Positions 54,761-63,107 of a stretch of DNA of 64,000 nt are shown here, one piece after another. A model generated the notes under the pieces. That model did not search any database and was not told the DNA's origin. It saw only the letters and a list, made by a program, of their open reading frames with translations. How positions within the stretch are numbered: the stretch's first letter is position 1; every line of letters begins with the position of its first letter. A program made the position numbers and the translations under genes. The stretch is from Stigmatella erecta (lineage in GTDB: Bacteria; Myxococcota; Myxococcia; Myxococcales; Myxococcaceae): contig NZ_FOIJ01000024.1 in assembly GCF_900111745.1 (NCBI RefSeq), positions 50,569-114,568 of the forward strand. Direction: 5' to 3'.

Positions 54761-55006
54761 TCAGGGATTGGGATTCGACGAAGGCCGCGCAGGCGATGGG
54801 ATGCAGTACCGCTCTGGCATTCCTGGATGAAGGGCGCCGCAATTCCAATTGTGAGGACATTCCGCAGCGGATTCGCACCGCTCGCTGCAGACATATCCCT
54901 TGTTTGGATCTGCTTGCGTGTGCAGGCAAAGGCCTGACACGCAACCGCTCGAGCCGAATTGCTTGCAGTCGTCCCCGGGCCCTCCAGCCGCCTTCTGCGC
55001 TCTCAC
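54761..55006 (-). pseudogene. Cys-rich 3' gene remnant
   Basis: About 82 residues from GTG 55006 (an upstream GTG at 55117 is not convincing), ending 26 bp before the RHS start. The sequence is clearly coding: DDCKQFGSSGCVSGLCLHT, KGYVCSERCESAAECP, WNCGALHPGMPERYCIP, eight Cys in the spacing of myxobacterial Cys-rich surface proteins. No signal peptide or full N-terminus can be found before the ABC transporter gene ends at 55140. Best read as the truncated 3' end of a larger gene lost at the accessory island boundary. Confidence 0.5.
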
Positions 55007-55139
55007 GGGGCGATGCTCCGTCAAGACATCGTCTTGAACGCCAGCTGGAATTCTGAATAAAATCAGGCTTTTGCGTGTGAATGTGTCCCGAGGGACCCGT
55101 CCACGTTTTGGATGCACCGTCCGAAAACCGGGACGGGGG

Positions 55140-56996
55140 TCAGTCCCGGTAGCCGCGGGCCTGGAGGTGGAACAGGTGCGCGTACCGGCCGTCCTTGGCC
55201 ATCAGCGCGTCGTGGCTGCCCAGCTCTTCCACCTGGCCGTTGTGCAGCACGGCGATCTGATCCGCCATCCGCACCGTCGAGAACCGGTGCGAAATCACGA
55301 TGGCGATCCGGTCCGCCGCCAGCGCCTGGAACCGCTCGAACAGCGCGTGCTCCGCCTCCGCGTCGATGCTCGCCGTCGGCTCGTCCAGGATGAGCACCTC
55401 CGCGTCCTCGCGCATGAACGCCCGCGCCACCGCCAGCTTCTGCCACTGGCCCGCGCTCAGCTCCTGGCCCTTCTCGAACCAGCCGCCCAGCATCGTGTCG
55501 TACTGCTGCGGCAGCGCCGAAATCACCGGGCTGGCCCCGCCCAGGTCCGCCGCCCGGACAATGCGCTCCCGGTTCTCCAGCGACTCCACGTGGCCCAGCC
55601 CGATGTTCTCCGCCACGTTGAACTGGTAGCGCACGAAGTCCTGGAACACCGCCCCGAACCGGCTCCGCAGGTCCTCCACGTCCATGTCCCGCACGTCCAC
55701 GCCCCCGTACAGGATGCTCCCCTCCGTGGGCTCGTACAGGCGCAGCAGCAGCTTCACCAGCGTGCTCTTCCCCGCCCCGTTCTCCCCCACCAGCGCCAGC
55801 TTCTGCCCCGGCCGCAGCGTCAGGTTCACCCCCCGCAGCGCCCAGGCGTCCTTCCCGGCGTAGCGGAACGACACATCCCTCAGCTCGATGGCGTTCGCGC
55901 GCCCCCGCGGCGGGGACTTCGCCGGCAGCACCCGCGGCACCTCCGCCCTCGCGGGGATGTCCAGGTACGAGAACAGGTTGCTCATGAAGAGCGCGTCCTC
56001 GTACATCGAGCCGATGCTCGTGAGGATGCCCTGGAACGCCGCCTGCCCCTGCCGGAACACCGACAGGTACAGCACCATGTCGCCCACGCTGATGCCGCCC
56101 GAGGCCGCCTTGCCCGCCATGAAGGCATAGCACCCGTAGAAGGCCCCCAGGGACAGCACCCCCAGCCCCAGCCCCCACCCCATCCGCCGCTGCGCCAGCG
56201 CCCGGTCCTCCTGGAAGAACTTCTGGAACAGGCTCCGGTAGCGCCCCAGCACCAGCGGCCCCAGGCCGAACAGCTTCACCTCCTTCACGTGGTTGTCCCG
56301 CGTGAGGATCCACTCCAGGTAGTTGAGCTTGCGCCCCTCCGGCGCCCGCCACGAGTACAGCCGGAACCCCGCCGCCGCCAGCCGCGCCTCCGCGATGAAC
56401 GCCGGAATGGAGGCCAGCACCAGCACCGCCACGCTCCACGGCGACAGCGACACCAGCAGCACCGCGTACGTCGACAGCGTCACCGTGTTGCGCGCAATCG
56501 AGAACGCCTGCATCACCAGCGACAGCGGCCGGCTGTTCGCCTCGCGCCGCGCGTTCTGCATCTTGTCGTACGTGCTCGAGTCCTCGAAGTGCCGCAGCTC
56601 CAGTTGCAGCGCCTTCTGGAGGATGCGCTCATTGAGCAGGTTGCCCAGGTTGGCCCGCAGCAGCTCGCGCGTGAGCGCCAGGCTCCGCTCCACCAGCGTC
56701 GAGCCCAGCATCAGCCCGAACTCCCACGCCACCAGCTTCAGCACCTCGTGGCGCTGGGCCTCGTTCCCGCCCTGGGCCGCCGCCACCACCCCATCCACGA
56801 TGAGCTTGCCCACGTAGGCGATGGCCGCCGGCAGCACCGCCGCCACCAGCGTCAGCGCGCCCAGCAGCACCGCCAGCCCGGGGCTCGCCCGCCAGAAGAG
56901 CTGAAAGGTACCCGGTAATTGTTTGAAGAGACTGCCCGCGTTCTTCAGGCGGGCCGTGAGCGGGAGCGCGGAGGATTCGGGAGCCGGGGGAGACAC
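55140..56996 (-). CDS. ABC transporter, fused membrane and ATPase (exporter type)
   Basis: 618 residues. About six hydrophobic segments in residues ~40-330, then a nucleotide-binding domain: Walker A VGENGAGKST near 406, Q-loop FQDFVRYQFNV, signature ELSAGQWQKLAVARAF near 510 (LSAGQ replaces LSGGQ), Walker B VLILDEPTAS near 535 and switch His ISHRFSTVRMAD. Half-size exporter acting as a homodimer. Substrate unknown. No close operon partner. Confidence 0.9.
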   Translation of the reverse strand: MSPPAPESSALPLTARLKNAGSLFKQLPGTFQLFWRASPGLAVLLGALTLVAAVLPAAIAYVGKLIVDGVVAAAQGGNEAQRHEVLKLVAWEFGLMLGSTLVERSLALTRELLRANLGNLLNERILQKALQLELRHFEDSSTYDKMQNARREANSRPLSLVMQAFSIARNTVTLSTYAVLLVSLSPWSVAVLVLASIPAFIAEARLAAAGFRLYSWRAPEGRKLNYLEWILTRDNHVKEVKLFGLGPLVLGRYRSLFQKFFQEDRALAQRRMGWGLGLGVLSLGAFYGCYAFMAGKAASGGISVGDMVLYLSVFRQGQAAFQGILTSIGSMYEDALFMSNLFSYLDIPARAEVPRVLPAKSPPRGRANAIELRDVSFRYAGKDAWALRGVNLTLRPGQKLALVGENGAGKSTLVKLLLRLYEPTEGSILYGGVDVRDMDVEDLRSRFGAVFQDFVRYQFNVAENIGLGHVESLENRERIVRAADLGGASPVISALPQQYDTMLGGWFEKGQELSAGQWQKLAVARAFMREDAEVLILDEPTASIDAEAEHALFERFQALAADRIAIVISHRFSTVRMADQIAVLHNGQVEELGSHDALMAKDGRYAHLFHLQARGYRD

Positions 56997-57289
56997 GGTC
57001 TGTCCTTCCTAACCCAGGAAGGCCTACCTCGCCCGTCCCGTGCCCCCTCGCTCCCCCTCTGGCGATTTCGGTTCCGTATTCCTGGAATGGACTGGAAAAA
57101 CTTCATGGCTCGCGGGTTGACATCCCACCTGCCCCCCGACCGGCCTGCCAACGTTCACGGCGAATCGATTCCTTGGAGCGTTCGCCATCCAACACCCTCT
57201 ACCTCCATGGTCGGCCGGAGCTTTGCAGAGGCCTCTCTCCGCTTCCCGAGGGGTGCAGTGGCTGGGGCGGGAGCGATGAGGGTGGGGAC

Positions 57290-57442
57290 ATGCGCGGAGT
57301 CATCACAGGTCGTGAGGTGGTCACCAACCTGGGGCTGATTTACCGGGAGTTCGGCGCCAGTTGCCTGGTGCGTTGCCTCTGGGTGCTCGCCATCGGCAAG
57401 TCCACCACCTTCCTCGAAGTGGCGTGCCAGCGCGGACGCTGA
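57290..57442 (+). CDS. Possible small basic protein
   Basis: 50 residues from ATG 57290 (MRGVITGREVVTNLGLIYRE, then ASCLVRCLWVLAIGK). Preceded by GGTGGGGAC and followed by the hairpin at 57451-57481, as expected for a real short transcript. The rest of 56997-57289 shows no convincing coding sequence. Two Cys and a short hydrophobic segment; no family recognised. Confidence 0.4.
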   Translation: MRGVITGREVVTNLGLIYREFGASCLVRCLWVLAIGKSTTFLEVACQRGR

Positions 57443-57450
57443 ACAGCACA

Positions 57451-57481
57451 AGACCGCGAGGAACGGCGTTCCTCACGGTCT
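57451..57481. terminator. Bidirectional hairpin terminator
   Basis: AGACCG-C-GAGGAAC-GGC-GTTCCTC-A-CGGTCT: a 13-bp stem with one C-A mismatch and a 3-nt loop, followed by TCGTTCTC on the top strand. It lies between the small forward ORF and the convergent CsbD gene, the expected place for a shared terminator. Confidence 0.75.
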
Positions 57482-57506
57482 CGTTCTCACCTGCGGTCGC
57501 GCGGGC

Positions 57507-57698
57507 TTACGGCTCGCGGCGGTCCGCGCGGTTCGGGTCCACCGCGTCCTTGATGACCCGCTTGGCGTCCTCGATCTTCCCCTTCACGTTGCCCTTGAAG
57601 GTGTCGGCCTTTCCTTCGGCTTCGAGCTCCCGGTCACCGGTCGCCACGCCCACCGTCTCCTTCACCTTCCCCTTCAGCTTGTCGTTCCATTCACCCAT
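57507..57698 (-). CDS. CsbD family stress-response protein
   Basis: 63 residues from ATG 57698. Standard CsbD pattern: MGEWNDKLKGKVKETVGVAT, then GDRELEAEGKADTFKGNVKGK. Highly charged, small and soluble. CsbD homologues are general-stress proteins of unknown biochemical role. Downstream of a convergent hairpin terminator. Confidence 0.9.
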   Translation of the reverse strand: MGEWNDKLKGKVKETVGVATGDRELEAEGKADTFKGNVKGKIEDAKRVIKDAVDPNRADRREP

Positions 57699-57810
57699 GG
57701 TGTGTCCTCCTGAAGGAGCACTCTTCCGCTCTCTGCAGGAAAGGTGTGCACGCCGGTGTGGGTGAACAGGGGCGAAGAGCAGGCTTGTCTGCTCGCTCCC
57801 CCAGCGACTG

Positions 57811-58647
57811 CTAGTCCTCCAGGGGGGCGGGCAGGGCAGCGAGCCCTCCGTCCCGCGAGAGCACCGGCCATCGCAGCGCCTCGGCCAGCGCGCCCATGAG
57901 GTAGCCCAGCCGCCGCAGGCGCTCACGCGGCTCCGGCCCGTCCGCCTCGAAGCTCGTGGGCTCCAGGTAGGCGAGCTGCACCGAGGCCCGGCCCTGCAGC
58001 ATCTCCACCCGCCCGTCGAGTTGCTCCAGCCGGGCGTGCACCGCGTCCAGAAAGGTCTCCACCCGCCCCAGCGCCTCACCGGCCTCGCCGAAGGCGCGCA
58101 CCACCTCGGCCTCCGCCGCCGCCGTGGGCAGACACGCCGCCGCCGGGTACAGCGCCACGCCCGCCACCTCCACCGGGGGCCCCTCCGGCGTCAGCACCCC
58201 ACGCTCCAGCCACTCCAGCAGGGGCTCCCACCCGGGCGGCGGCTCCTCGCCGCTCACGCCCCGCAGGGGCCACGCCCGGCGCGAGCCCCGGAGCACCGGC
58301 CCCCGGGGCAGCGCGGTCAGCGCGTCCCGTCCGGAGCCCGTCAGCACCTCGCGCGCGCTCGCCTGGCCCCAGCGCTCCAGCCGCTCCAGCAGCGTGAGGA
58401 AGGGCTCCGCCGTCTCCCGCCGCGCGCGCTCCTGGCGCTCGGCGTAGGCGCGCATCCGCTCCTTCACGCGCTGCCGGGCGGCCCGCACCGCCGCCACCCG
58501 CGCGCCGTGCCGTGCCATCGCCTCCGCGGCCGACGTGCCCTCGGCGAAGACGGGCCGCGCGGAGACCTCCTCCAGCACCCGCTTCACCCCGAGCCCCAGC
58601 GCCGTGAGCGCCAGCCCGCCCAGCGCGACCGGCAGAAAGATGGGCAT
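57811..58647 (-). CDS. Hypothetical protein with N-terminal membrane helix
   Basis: 278 residues from ATG 58647 (an earlier start would add an unlikely leader). A hydrophobic segment at residues ~3-20 (PIFLPVALGGLALTALGLGV), then an Arg/Ala/Glu-rich coiled-coil (~45-110: VAAVRAARQRVKERMRAYAE), then a globular helical C-terminal half. No family recognised. Possibly an inner-membrane coiled-coil protein; followed by CsbD. Confidence 0.6.
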   Translation of the reverse strand: MPIFLPVALGGLALTALGLGVKRVLEEVSARPVFAEGTSAAEAMARHGARVAAVRAARQRVKERMRAYAERQERARRETAEPFLTLLERLERWGQASAREVLTGSGRDALTALPRGPVLRGSRRAWPLRGVSGEEPPPGWEPLLEWLERGVLTPEGPPVEVAGVALYPAAACLPTAAAEAEVVRAFGEAGEALGRVETFLDAVHARLEQLDGRVEMLQGRASVQLAYLEPTSFEADGPEPRERLRRLGYLMGALAEALRWPVLSRDGGLAALPAPLED

Positions 58648-58793
58648 GCGGACATTCCTCCTCGCCAGTTCCCTGGCCGGCTCGTTCCCGCTCACCTTAA
58701 TGGCTTCGGGCCACGCCCCGGTATGGCCCCCTCTTGCACGCTCCTCTCCCGCCAGGCGGGCAGGCTCTCGCCACGCCCGCGCCCCGCGCGAGG

Positions 58794-60368
58794 CTAGCCC
58801 GCGCGGGACTGCACCACCGGCGCGGCCTCCTCCAGCGGCGGCACATACGGCCACTGCGGCAGGGGGCCCTTGCCCGCCTCGCGCGTGAGGTAGTCCGCCG
58901 CGATGTTCGCGCTCTCCATGATGGTGAGCAGCCCGCTGCCCGGGTGCGTTCCGCCGCCCACCCAGTACAGCCCCTTCACATCCGGGCTCTTCACCTTGGG
59001 GCGCAGCGGCCCCAGCTGCAGCCAGGTGTGCGAGAGGTTGAAGACGGCGCCCCGGAACACGTGGAAGTCATCCCGCCACGTCTCCGCCGTGAAGTAGCGC
59101 TCCGCGCGGAGGTGCTTGCGCACGTCCTTCAGGCCCACCTTGGCGAGCATGTCCGGAATGCGCTCGCGCAGCACCCGCTCCGTGGCGGCCCAGTCCACCT
59201 CCCGGGACGTGTTGGGCGTGGGCACCAGCACGTACAGCGTGGAGTGGCCCTGCGGCGCCCCCGAGGGGTCCGTCACGCACGGGTTGCACACGTAGAAGGG
59301 CGGGTCCTCCAAGTCGAGCACCCGGTCCTCCAGCGCGTCGCGGTCCGTGCGCCGCGCGTTCTCGGACATATAGATGAGGTGGTGCGGCAGGTCCCGGTAC
59401 ACCGTGTCCAGGCCGTAGTAGGCCATGAAGGTGCTGCACGAGAACTTCGCCCGCTCCAGCGCGTCGTCCGACAGGCGCGTGCCCTCGCGGATGTCCGCCG
59501 GGATGAGGTTCTGCGCCGCGTACGCCAGGTCCGCGTTCACCACCACCGCGTCCGCGTCGAGCTGCTCGCCGCTCGCCAGCCGCACCCCCACCACCCGCCC
59601 CGCGTCCACGCGCACCTGCTCCACCGCCTCGCCCATGCGGAAGGTGGCCCCCAGATCCTCCGCGCAGCGCTTCATCCCCCGCGCCAGCGCCCGGAAGCCC
59701 CCGTCCACGTGCCACACCCCGAAGGCCAGCTCCAGGAACGGAATCACCCCGAACACCGAGGAGCACGTGGTGGGGTGCAGCCCCAGGTACTTCGAGGGGT
59801 ACGCCAGCGCGTACGTCACCCGGTCATCGTGGAAGAACGAGTCCAGGTGCCGGTACAGCGTCTGCCACGGCTTGAAGCGCAGCGTGGAGGCCAGGCGCCA
59901 CGGGGCGTAGTAGCCCAGGCTGCCGGCGTTGGTGGCGATGAACTTCTCGTAGGCGATGCCGTACTTCTCCCGGCCCTCCGCCATCCACGCCCGCAGCGCC
60001 TGCGGCAGCGCCGGGCTGAACTTCGCCAGCTCCGCCTCCATGTGCGCGAGGTTCTTCGAGGTGTCCATGAAGGTGCCGTCCCAGAAGTGCACCCGCGTGT
60101 TCGGCTCCAGCGGGACGAGCTTCACGTAGTCCTCCATGCGCTTGCCGGCGCGCACGAAGATGCGCTCCAGCACCCCGGGCAGTTGGAGGATGGAGGGCCC
60201 CGTGTCCAGCGCGTACTCCCCGTTCGCCCCCAAGGTCAGCCCCTTCATCCGGCCCCCGGGCACCGGGTCCTTCTCCACCACGGTGACCTTCAGCCCCTGC
60301 CCGGCGAGGTTGACGGCCGCCGACAACCCGCCCGGCCCCGAGCCCACCACGATGACATGTCGCACCAT
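58794..60368 (-). CDS. crtI: Phytoene desaturase-type FAD oxidoreductase (carotenoid biosynthesis)
   Basis: 524 residues from ATG 60368. Dinucleotide-binding motif VIVVGSGPGGLSAAVNLAGQG at 5-25, then EKDPVPGGRMKG, TGPSILQLPGVLERIF, YAYPSKYLG-like region (LAYPSKYLGLHPTTCSSVFG), DADAVVVNADLAYAAQNL, and C-terminal GLYWVGGGTHPGSGLLTIMESA, the CrtI carboxy signature. Enzymes of this group desaturate phytoene or related carotenes; in myxobacteria such genes contribute to light-protective carotenoids. The exact CrtI subtype is not resolved here. Confidence 0.85.
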   Translation of the reverse strand: MVRHVIVVGSGPGGLSAAVNLAGQGLKVTVVEKDPVPGGRMKGLTLGANGEYALDTGPSILQLPGVLERIFVRAGKRMEDYVKLVPLEPNTRVHFWDGTFMDTSKNLAHMEAELAKFSPALPQALRAWMAEGREKYGIAYEKFIATNAGSLGYYAPWRLASTLRFKPWQTLYRHLDSFFHDDRVTYALAYPSKYLGLHPTTCSSVFGVIPFLELAFGVWHVDGGFRALARGMKRCAEDLGATFRMGEAVEQVRVDAGRVVGVRLASGEQLDADAVVVNADLAYAAQNLIPADIREGTRLSDDALERAKFSCSTFMAYYGLDTVYRDLPHHLIYMSENARRTDRDALEDRVLDLEDPPFYVCNPCVTDPSGAPQGHSTLYVLVPTPNTSREVDWAATERVLRERIPDMLAKVGLKDVRKHLRAERYFTAETWRDDFHVFRGAVFNLSHTWLQLGPLRPKVKSPDVKGLYWVGGGTHPGSGLLTIMESANIAADYLTREAGKGPLPQWPYVPPLEEAAPVVQSRAG

Positions 60369-60520
60369 GTCCCCGAGAATGCCTCGCCCCCCTGCTCCGC
60401 TCAGGAGAGGACTCCGGGAAGCCTTGCCTTTCGTCTGGTGTACAACCCTTGAAGGAGAAGGTTTCCGCTCCAGGACAGCCCTGGTAAGCGGGAGAGCGTG
60501 GACCCGAGACCGACGCCCCC

Positions 60521-60994
60521 ATGACACCCACTCCCCGCGAGGTGCTCCTGTTCGTCCTGGAGGGACAACGCTACGCGCTGCCGTCGATGGATGTGCGCGA
60601 GCTGGTGCGCGCCGTGAGCCTCACCCCGCTGCCCCGCGCCCCCGATGTGGTGGAGGGGCTGCTCAACCTGCGCGGCCAGCTCCTGCCCGTGCTGGACTTG
60701 CGCCGCCGCTTCCGGCTTCCCCCCCGCCCGCTGTCCCCCGCGGACCACTTCATCATCGCCCGCGCGGGCCCCCGCGAGGTGGGGCTCCGGGTGGACCGCG
60801 CCGAGGGGCTGCTCACCCTGGCGCCCGGCGCCCTGGACGAGGCGCCCAGCACCCTGCCCGGCGTGGGCTACGTGGCCGGGGCCGTGAAGCTGCCGGAGGG
60901 GCTGGTGCTCGTGCACGACCTGAAGACCTTCCTGTCCGAGGCCGAGGCGCTCGCGCTCGACACGGCGCTCACGGCTGGCCCGGAGGCGACGTGA
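60521..60994 (+). CDS. cheW: CheW-like coupling protein
   Basis: 157 residues. CheW fold: VLLFVLEGQRYALPSMDVRE, then LTPLPRAPDVVEGLLNLRGQ, LLPVLDLRRRF, and C-terminal VGYVAGAVKLPEGLVLVHDL. Couples receptors to CheA. First gene of the operon; its TGA overlaps the GTG start of cheR in GTGA. Confidence 0.9.
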   Translation: MTPTPREVLLFVLEGQRYALPSMDVRELVRAVSLTPLPRAPDVVEGLLNLRGQLLPVLDLRRRFRLPPRPLSPADHFIIARAGPREVGLRVDRAEGLLTLAPGALDEAPSTLPGVGYVAGAVKLPEGLVLVHDLKTFLSEAEALALDTALTAGPEAT

Positions 60995-62493
60995 GCCAGG
61001 AGCAGGCGCCCTGGAGCCACCCGGGCTACGGGCTCGTCTTCGCGTATGTCCAGCAGCGCGCGGGCCTGCTGCTGCCCACGTGCATCCCCGCCGCCGAGGA
61101 GGGCATTGCCCGGGCCATGGCCCGCGCCGGCCTGGAGGAGCTCCACCTCTACCAGGGCCTGCTGGCCTCGGATCCGCACGCCTTCGATGAGCTGCTCAAC
61201 GAGCTGACCATCGGCGAGACGTACTTCTTCCGCACCCACGAGCACTTCGACTTCCTGCGCGAGCGGGCCCTGCCCGAGCTGCGGCGGCTTCGCAGCCCCG
61301 AGCATGCCATGCGCGTGTGGAGCGCCGGGTGCTCCTCGGGGGAGGAGCCCTACTCGCTGGCGGTGCTCCTCATGGAGGAGGGCTACGGGCACCGCATGGA
61401 GGTGCACGCCACGGACATCTCCCGCGCGGCGCTCGCCCACGCGCAGCAGGCCCACTACAGCGCCTGGTCCCTGCGCAGCACCGGCGCGGAGCGGATGCGG
61501 CCCTTCCTGCGCCAGGAGGACAAGCGCTACGTGCTCGTCCCCGAGGTGCGCCACCGCGTGCGCTTCCACTACCTCAACCTCGCCCTGGACACCTGGCCCT
61601 CGCCGGAGAGCGGCATCGGCGGCATGGACATCATCCTCTGCCGCAACGTCCTCATCTACTTCACCCGCGAGACCATCGCCGCCGTGGCCCGCAGGCTCTA
61701 CGAGAGCCTGGCCGACGGGGGCTTTCTCATCACCGGCCCCTCGGACCCGAGCCTGTCCGGGCTCGCCCCCCTGGAGCCCCTGCTCACCGGCTGGGGGGTG
61801 GCCTGGCAACGGCTTCCCCCCGGTGCGCGGCCCGTCCCCGCCCCCCCCCCGTCCTTCGCCCTGCCGCCGCTGCCCGTGGCACCGGCCCCCCTTCGCTTCC
61901 CCCCCCCCCCCCCCCTGCCGGTGCTTCCCACGCCGGTCCTGTCCCCCCCTCCCGTCCCGCCCCCGGCCGCCGCGCCGCCGCGCCCCACCGACCGGCTGGA
62001 GCCGGCCCGGCAGGCCATGGCGCGGGGCGACTGGCAGGACGCGGCGCAGCTGGCGCGGGCCCAGGCGGATGGGCCCGAGCCGGCGGAGGTGGCCATCCGG
62101 GCCCTGGCCAACGTGAACCCCGAGGCCGCCGCGGCGGCCTGCGCCGAGGCCGCGGCCCGGTTTCCCCTGGCCCCCGGGCTGCGCTACCTGGAGGCCGTGC
62201 TGCTGCTGGGGCTGGGCAGGCTCGCCGAGGCCGAGCGCGCGGCGCGCCAGGTGGTCTACCTGGAGCCCCGCCTGGCCGTGGCCCACCTGACGCTCGGCCA
62301 CGTGCTGCGCCGCCGCAACGACACCGCCGGGGCCGCGCGCGCCTTCCGCTCCGCCGAGGAGCTGTGCGCCGCGCTGCCGCCGGACACCCCCGTGCCCCTG
62401 TCCGAGGGCGAGCGCGCCGGGAGCCTCGCCCGGGTGGCCCATGACGAGCGCCTCCGTCTGGAGCTGATGATGACGGCGCGGGAGGAGAGCTGA
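60991..62493 (+). CDS. cheR: CheR methyltransferase with proline linker and TPR-like domain
   Basis: 500 residues from GTG 60991 (GTGA overlap with cheW). Residues ~1-275 are the CheR domain: NELTIGETYFFRTHEHFDFL, WSAGCSSGEEPYSLAVLLME (SAM binding), HATDISRAALAHAQQ, DIILCRNVLIYFTRE. A Pro/Ala-rich linker at ~275-330 is encoded by long C tracts (C10, C17). A TPR-like helical C-terminus (~335-470) ends the protein. The CheR-TPR form is typical of Wsp/ACF-type pathways. Methylates glutamates of the downstream receptor. Slippage in the C17 would remove the TPR region. Confidence 0.9.
   Translation: MSQEQAPWSHPGYGLVFAYVQQRAGLLLPTCIPAAEEGIARAMARAGLEELHLYQGLLASDPHAFDELLNELTIGETYFFRTHEHFDFLRERALPELRRLRSPEHAMRVWSAGCSSGEEPYSLAVLLMEEGYGHRMEVHATDISRAALAHAQQAHYSAWSLRSTGAERMRPFLRQEDKRYVLVPEVRHRVRFHYLNLALDTWPSPESGIGGMDIILCRNVLIYFTRETIAAVARRLYESLADGGFLITGPSDPSLSGLAPLEPLLTGWGVAWQRLPPGARPVPAPPPSFALPPLPVAPAPLRFPPPPPLPVLPTPVLSPPPVPPPAAAPPRPTDRLEPARQAMARGDWQDAAQLARAQADGPEPAEVAIRALANVNPEAAAAACAEAAARFPLAPGLRYLEAVLLLGLGRLAEAERAARQVVYLEPRLAVAHLTLGHVLRRRNDTAGAARAFRSAEELCAALPPDTPVPLSEGERAGSLARVAHDERLRLELMMTAREES
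61899..61915 (+). repeat. C17 homopolymer inside cheR
   Basis: Seventeen consecutive C residues, coding for a polyproline run (FPPPPPLP), with a C10 run 49 bp upstream (61841-61850). Both are in frame as given. Tracts this long are prone to length change during replication. Confidence 0.95.
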
Positions 62494-63107
62494 TGCCGGA
62501 ACGCAAGACAGGCGGCCTGGACTGGGCCGAGGCCCGCGCGCGGCTGGAGCGCATGATGGAGACAGCGGCGCAGGCCGAGGCCCTGTCCCCCGCGAAGGCC
62601 CGGGAGGTGCTCGATGCCCGGGCCCAGGAGCTCGCCCGGCCTCCGCCCTCGGAGCGCGCCGCGAGCCACCTGGTGGAGGTGGCCCGCTTCCGCCTGGGCG
62701 GGCAGATGTACGCGCTGTCCACGCGCTTCCTGCACGAGGTGCTGCGCACCCCGGAGCTCACCCCGCTGCCGGGCGCGCCCCCGCTGCTGCGCGGCCTCAC
62801 CCTGCTGCGCGGCGAGGTGCTGCCCGTGGTGGAGCTGACGCCGCTGTTTGGCCGGCCCGTCTCGGGGCTCGGTGGCACGGTGCTCGTCGTGGGCCTGGGC
62901 CGGGCGGAGCTCGGCCTGTGCGCCGAGGCGGTGGAGGAGGTGACGCAGGTGCCCCGCGACGCGCTGCTGCCCGCGCCCACGGCGCTCGCCGAGGTGGGCG
63001 ACTGGGTGTCCAGCATCCACCGGGACGGCACCATCTTCCTGGAGGGCGAGGCGCTGCTGGGAGACAGTCGCCTGGTGTTCGACATCTCGGATGAAGGAAC
63101 CGTATGA
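62493..63107 (+). CDS. CheW-like coupling protein, second copy
   Basis: 204 residues. ATG overlaps the cheR stop by one base (TGATG) and its own TGA overlaps the receptor ATG (ATGA). An N-terminal helical extension of ~60 residues (ARARLERMMETAAQAEALS) precedes a CheW domain (VARFRLGGQMYALSTRFL, TPLPGAPPLLRGLTLLRGEVLPV). The arrangement CheW-CheR-CheW is that of wspB-wspC-wspD. Confidence 0.9.
   Translation: MPERKTGGLDWAEARARLERMMETAAQAEALSPAKAREVLDARAQELARPPPSERAASHLVEVARFRLGGQMYALSTRFLHEVLRTPELTPLPGAPPLLRGLTLLRGEVLPVVELTPLFGRPVSGLGGTVLVVGLGRAELGLCAEAVEEVTQVPRDALLPAPTALAEVGDWVSSIHRDGTIFLEGEALLGDSRLVFDISDEGTV

Noticed and set aside
57155..57451. 98-residue reverse frame
   Set aside because: Overlaps a hairpin at its start region and shows no recognisable pattern or ribosome-binding site.
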